From NCBI GenBank assembly GCA_019414725.1, contig DXLM01000061.1, positions 1 through 18,608 of the forward strand: a stretch of 18,608 nucleotides of DNA, read 5' to 3'. The notes under the pieces were generated by a model. That model did not search any database. It saw only the letters and a program-made list of their open reading frames with translations, and was not told the DNA's origin. This DNA is from Bacteroides sp. Lineage in GTDB: Bacteria; Bacteroidota; Bacteroidia; Bacteroidales; Bacteroidaceae. Both the position numbers and the translations under genes were made by a program. This document shows, one piece after another, positions 15,318 through 18,608 of the stretch (positions within the stretch are counted from its first letter, which is position 1; every line of letters starts with the position of its first letter).

Positions 15318-17252
15318 TCAATTCAACAAGTCCTCTTCTATTACCAAATTATTAATAATAAAGTTTTGTCGCTCCATGGTGTTCTTACCCATGTAAAACT
15401 CCAGCAACTCTTTAACTGCATCCGTTTTACGCAAAGAAACCAGTTCTAAACGCATGTCCTTTCCGATAAAATTCCGGAACTCATCAGGCGAAATTTCTCC
15501 TAATCCTTTAAATCGAGTAATCTCCGGATTGGGACCCAACTTTTCTATTGCTGCAATTCGTTCCTCATCTGTATAGCAATAAATAGTTTCGTATACACCT
15601 TTTTTACGGTTACGAACGCGGAAAAGCGGCGTCTGCAAGATGTAAACGTGTCCTTTCTTTATTAAATCGGGAAAGAACTGAAGGAAAAAAGTTATCATCA
15701 GCAAGCGTATATGCATACCATCCACATCGGCATCAGTTGCCACGATGACTTTATTATACCGTAATCCGTCCAAGCCATCCTCGATATTCAGCGCAGCTTG
15801 CAACAGATTGAATTCTTCATTCTCGTAAACGACTTTTTTAGTTAATCCAAACGAATTCAAAGGTTTACCACGCAAACTGAATACAGCCTGAGTATTAACA
15901 TCACGGCTCTTGGTTATAGAGCCACTTGCAGAATCTCCCTCCGTGATAAAAATAGAACTTTCCAAACGCGGATCATTTTCTTCATCTTTCTTAGCCCCTT
16001 TCAAGTCATTCAAGTGAATACGGCAATCACGTAACTTACGGTTATGCAGATTTGCTTTTTTGGCGCGTTCACGCGCAATCTTAGTAACCCCCGCGATAGC
16101 CTTACGTTCTTTTTCCGATTCCTGAATCTTCTGAAGCAACACATCTGCTACATCGGGATGTTTATGCAAGTAATTGTCTACGTTTTCCTTTATAAAGTCA
16201 CCAATAAACTTATTTACACTGATTCCTGAAAGTGGATAAGGATTACCATCTGAATCTTTTTCAGGAGCCATCGTCAAAGAGCCCAACTTAATCTTTGTCT
16301 GACTTTCGAAAGTCGGCTCTATTACATTAATGGCAATAGCAGCTACCAGCCCGTTGCGAATATCCTGAAATTCCATATTTTTACCATAGAATTCCTTGAT
16401 AGTGCGTGCAATATGCTCCTTGAAAGCACTTTGGTGCGTACCACCCTGAGTTGTATGCTGTCCGTTGACAAACGAATAATATTCCTCTCCATACTGAGGA
16501 CTATGAGTAAAGGCTATTTCTATATCTTCATCTTTCAGGTGAACAATTGGATACAAGCCTTGAGAAGTCATATTGTCATTCAGCAAATCTTCCAGACCGT
16601 TACGGCTTACAATGCGATGGCCGTTATAATATATCGATAGCCCTGTATTTAAATATGTATAGTTACGCAGCATCGTTTCGATATATTCAGGACGGAAGTG
16701 GTAGTTTAGAAACAAGGTGTTATCGGGCTCAAAGAAAATATAAGTACCATTTTCTTCCTCTGTAGATTGAGTAGTATCACTTATCAGTTCTCCTTTTGCA
16801 AAAACAGCTTCACGCATCTGCCCGTCGCGTACACTTCGCGCTATAAAACGAGAACTCAACGCATTGACAGCCTTTGCTCCGACACCATTCAACCCGACAC
16901 TTTTCTTAAATGCCTTTGTATCATATTTTCCACCCGTATTCAGCATAGATACGGCATCAACCAGACTTCCTAACGGAATACCACGCCCATAATCGCGTAC
17001 AGAAACACGCAAATTATCTTCCATCTGTATTTCAATGCGTTTTCCTGCTCCCATTTTAAACTCGTCAATACAGTTATCTACGACTTCTTTCAGCAATACA
17101 TAGATGCCATCTTCTGCCTGAGAGCCATCACCTAAACGCCCGATATACATACCAGGACGAGTACGGACATGCTCCATATCGCTCAGATGACGAATATTCT
17201 CCTCTGTATACGAAACGGGATTCGCTATTTGTTCATTGTATTCTTCTTCCAT
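15318..17252 (-). CDS. parE: DNA topoisomerase IV subunit B (type IIA, ATPase subunit)
   Basis: A 644-residue GHKL ATPase/TOPRIM subunit. ATP-site motifs: EVVDNCIDE (56-64), RDYGRGIP (86-93) and GLNGVGAKAVNALS (120-133); transducer domain about 220-390; TOPRIM motifs ITEGDSASGS and VATDADVDG; then the C-terminal segment ending ERQNFIINNLVIEEDLL. The SASGS form after EGD and the absence of a GyrB insertion favour ParE over GyrB; it removes links between daughter chromosomes together with ParC, which is not in this window. The frame extends to a GTG at 17261, but the ATG at 17252 fits better. It follows the GNAT-like gene by 21 bases. Confidence 0.9.
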   Translation of the reverse strand: MEEEYNEQIANPVSYTEENIRHLSDMEHVRTRPGMYIGRLGDGSQAEDGIYVLLKEVVDNCIDEFKMGAGKRIEIQMEDNLRVSVRDYGRGIPLGSLVDAVSMLNTGGKYDTKAFKKSVGLNGVGAKAVNALSSRFIARSVRDGQMREAVFAKGELISDTTQSTEEENGTYIFFEPDNTLFLNYHFRPEYIETMLRNYTYLNTGLSIYYNGHRIVSRNGLEDLLNDNMTSQGLYPIVHLKDEDIEIAFTHSPQYGEEYYSFVNGQHTTQGGTHQSAFKEHIARTIKEFYGKNMEFQDIRNGLVAAIAINVIEPTFESQTKIKLGSLTMAPEKDSDGNPYPLSGISVNKFIGDFIKENVDNYLHKHPDVADVLLQKIQESEKERKAIAGVTKIARERAKKANLHNRKLRDCRIHLNDLKGAKKDEENDPRLESSIFITEGDSASGSITKSRDVNTQAVFSLRGKPLNSFGLTKKVVYENEEFNLLQAALNIEDGLDGLRYNKVIVATDADVDGMHIRLLMITFFLQFFPDLIKKGHVYILQTPLFRVRNRKKGVYETIYCYTDEERIAAIEKLGPNPEITRFKGLGEISPDEFRNFIGKDMRLELVSLRKTDAVKELLEFYMGKNTMERQNFIINNLVIEEDLLN

Positions 17253-17273
17253 AAACAACACTCAAACGATATA

Positions 17274-18428
17274 CTAATTTTCTTCTTTCTTTCCTGCTAC
17301 CAACATCTTCTTATATGCACGACGACGCTTGTGCTGAACAGCTTCGAAAGCTCCCCACTGCGCCTGCACTTTCTTGTTCATTTCCAGTTCCGGATTACTT
17401 TCTCCATATTTGAATCCCATCTGTTGATAAACTGGAACTAAATCATAAAACAACAATGCATTTACTCCTTTACTTTGATATTCGGGCTTCACACCTACCA
17501 GCAATAAATCAAGCACTTTCGGCTTTTTGATAAACAAGGCTTTAAGTAAATGGAACCAGCCAAAAGGAAGCATCTTACCTTTTGCCTTTTGCAGTGCTTC
17601 CGACAAAGAAGGCATAGAAATACCCACAGCTACCAGGTTTTCATTTTCATCTTCTACAAGCGAAACCATTCGCAAATCTATCAATGGCAAATACATCTTG
17701 ATATATTGATTGATTTGTCCCTGAGTCATTTGTGAATAGCCGTACAAAGGTGCATAGGCTTCATTTATCAAATCAAAAATCTTCTGTCCGTAGTTTTTGC
17801 TCTTTATTTCACTACGTTTCAATTTTTTGATTTTCAGCTTATATTTTTCCAGAATAATTTCGGAAATACGGATAAACTTCTCTGGCAACTTATCGGGAAC
17901 AGTCAACTTAAACTCTACCCAGTCGGCTTCCTTTTCGAAGCCTAAACGCTCCATATGCTGTTGATAATAAGGGTAATTATAAATAGTCGACATGGTTCCT
18001 AGCTGATCGAACCCTTCAACCAGCATACCTTCTGCATCCATATCGGTAAAGCCTAGCGGTCCGACAATAGCTTCCATTCCTCGTTCTTTTCCCCATTCTT
18101 CTACTGCTCCAAGCAATGCTTCAGAAATTTCCGGCTTATCTAAAAAGTCAATCCACCCAAAACGGACTTCCTTTTTTTTCCATGTTTCGTTCGCACGGTG
18201 GTTAATAATGGCAGCTACACGTCCTACCACTTTTTTCCCTTCATAAGCAAGAAAATAATCAGCCTCACAGAATTCAAATGCTGCATTCTTTTTCGGGCTG
18301 AACGTATTCAACATATCATCGTACAAATCAGGTACGGAATAAGGATTGTCTTTGTATAATTCGTAATTGAAGCGAATAAATGTCTGCAACTCTTTTTTAG
18401 AGCTTACTTTCTTAATGATAATGGCCAT
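17274..18428 (-). CDS. Conserved GNAT-like protein, probable N-acetyltransferase
   Basis: A 384-residue soluble protein. The N-terminal part (about 55-150) has the beta-strand/loop pattern of a GNAT fold (YFLAYEGKKVVGRVAAIINHRANE), and a second GNAT-like section lies near 250-350, where LLLVGVKPEYQSKGVNALLFYDLV resembles the acetyl-CoA-binding motif (V-x-P-x-Y-x-x-x-G). The C-terminus is strongly basic (KRRRAYKKML). This two-part architecture is common in Bacteroidetes, but I know of no proven substrate. It is the first gene of the operon with parE, coaD and the S41 protease; the link is transcriptional and gives no firm functional clue. Confidence 0.8.
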   Translation of the reverse strand: MAIIIKKVSSKKELQTFIRFNYELYKDNPYSVPDLYDDMLNTFSPKKNAAFEFCEADYFLAYEGKKVVGRVAAIINHRANETWKKKEVRFGWIDFLDKPEISEALLGAVEEWGKERGMEAIVGPLGFTDMDAEGMLVEGFDQLGTMSTIYNYPYYQQHMERLGFEKEADWVEFKLTVPDKLPEKFIRISEIILEKYKLKIKKLKRSEIKSKNYGQKIFDLINEAYAPLYGYSQMTQGQINQYIKMYLPLIDLRMVSLVEDENENLVAVGISMPSLSEALQKAKGKMLPFGWFHLLKALFIKKPKVLDLLLVGVKPEYQSKGVNALLFYDLVPVYQQMGFKYGESNPELEMNKKVQAQWGAFEAVQHKRRRAYKKMLVAGKKEEN

Positions 18429-18457
18429 CTGTTCGTTATAGTATGAAATTTCAGGTT

Positions 18458-18488
18458 GTAAAGATACAATTTTTTATTCGAAGAGTAA
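18458..18488 (-). promoter_or_regulatory. Weak candidate promoter for the GNAT-parE-coaD-protease operon
   Basis: The minus strand reads TTA (18488-18486), 19 bases, then TATCTTTA (18466-18459). Spacing is right and each box is one base off the TTG/TAnnTTTG consensus. The leader to the ATG at 18428 would be about 25 nt. Nothing better is visible in this gap. Confidence 0.4.
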
Positions 18489-18553
18489 TTCTCTTATCCC
18501 GAAATTCGAGTATTGGCTCCTTCGTTTTTCCCATTTATCTATCATATAATACT

Positions 18554-18605
18554 CAATACTTCGGTAAATTTTTACCGAAAGATTAAAAGTTAAACAACAG
18601 AACCG
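18554..18605 (-). repeat. Right copy of the 52-base inverted repeat
   Basis: Reverse complement of 1-52 with three differences. It carries the same palindrome at 18560-18579 and the same adjoining TTAAAAGTTAAACAA flank. It lies about 125 bases upstream of the GNAT gene and is separated from that gene's candidate promoter by about 65 bases, so it is not obviously its operator. Both copies point in mirror-image directions and the match ends three bases before the end of the window, so its true outer limit is unknown. Confidence 0.9.
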
Positions 18606-18608
18606 GCA

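Noticed and set aside
15318..17252. Assignment as gyrB
   Set aside because: The TOPRIM motif reads EGDSASGS rather than the gyrase EGDSAGGS form, and length and insert pattern fit ParE; certainty would need a tree with both paralogues.
1..18608. Composite transposon or integrated element delimited by the terminal repeats
   Set aside because: No transposase, integrase or mobilisation gene lies inside, the content is core metabolism, and the terminal repeats are not visibly flanked by target-site duplications within the window.

Overview
The window looks like core chromosome of a Bacteroides-type gut anaerobe (Bacteroidales). Evidence for this is a FecR/ECF-sigma/TonB-receptor operon with a DUF4249 lipoprotein, a three-gene fumarate reductase/succinate dehydrogenase with a single five-helix cytochrome b, and several promoters of the Bacteroidetes form TTG-N19/20-TAnnTTTG with no obvious Shine-Dalgarno sites. 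The species cannot be fixed from sequence reading alone.

Layout. Positions 1-537: a 52-base repeat with a central palindrome, a plausible promoter, a probably decayed short reading frame and a long symmetric terminator. Positions 538-6166 (minus): one surface-signalling operon in the order ECF sigma factor, FecR-type anti-sigma, TonB-dependent receptor with N-terminal STN domain, DUF4249 lipoprotein, small beta-barrel-like protein. Positions 6467-7408 (minus): a Dus-family tRNA-dihydrouridine synthase, divergent from a plus-strand pair (hotdog thioesterase and dprA, 7469-8988) that starts within 60 bases of it. Positions 8989-9291: two minus-strand intrinsic terminators and a candidate small RNA of about 65-70 nt with its own promoter. 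Positions 9292-12789 (minus): frdC-frdA-frdB with a canonical promoter and strong terminator. Positions 13223-18428 (minus): GNAT-like protein, parE, coaD and an S41 C-terminal processing protease, tightly packed and closed by a terminator.

How it works together. The signalling operon should let an outer-membrane receptor report ligand binding through STN-FecR contact to its own sigma factor; the ligand is unknown. frdCAB supplies the fumarate-respiring end of the anaerobic electron chain. The last operon mixes chromosome decatenation (ParE), CoA synthesis (CoaD) and envelope proteolysis.

The most unusual feature is that the whole 18.6-kb block is framed by the same 52-base element in inverted orientation (49 of 52 bases identical), each copy carrying a 20-base palindrome. 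Whether this is a recombination pair, a shared operator or the edge of a dispersed element cannot be settled from the window. No insertion sequence, CRISPR array, tRNA or rRNA was found.
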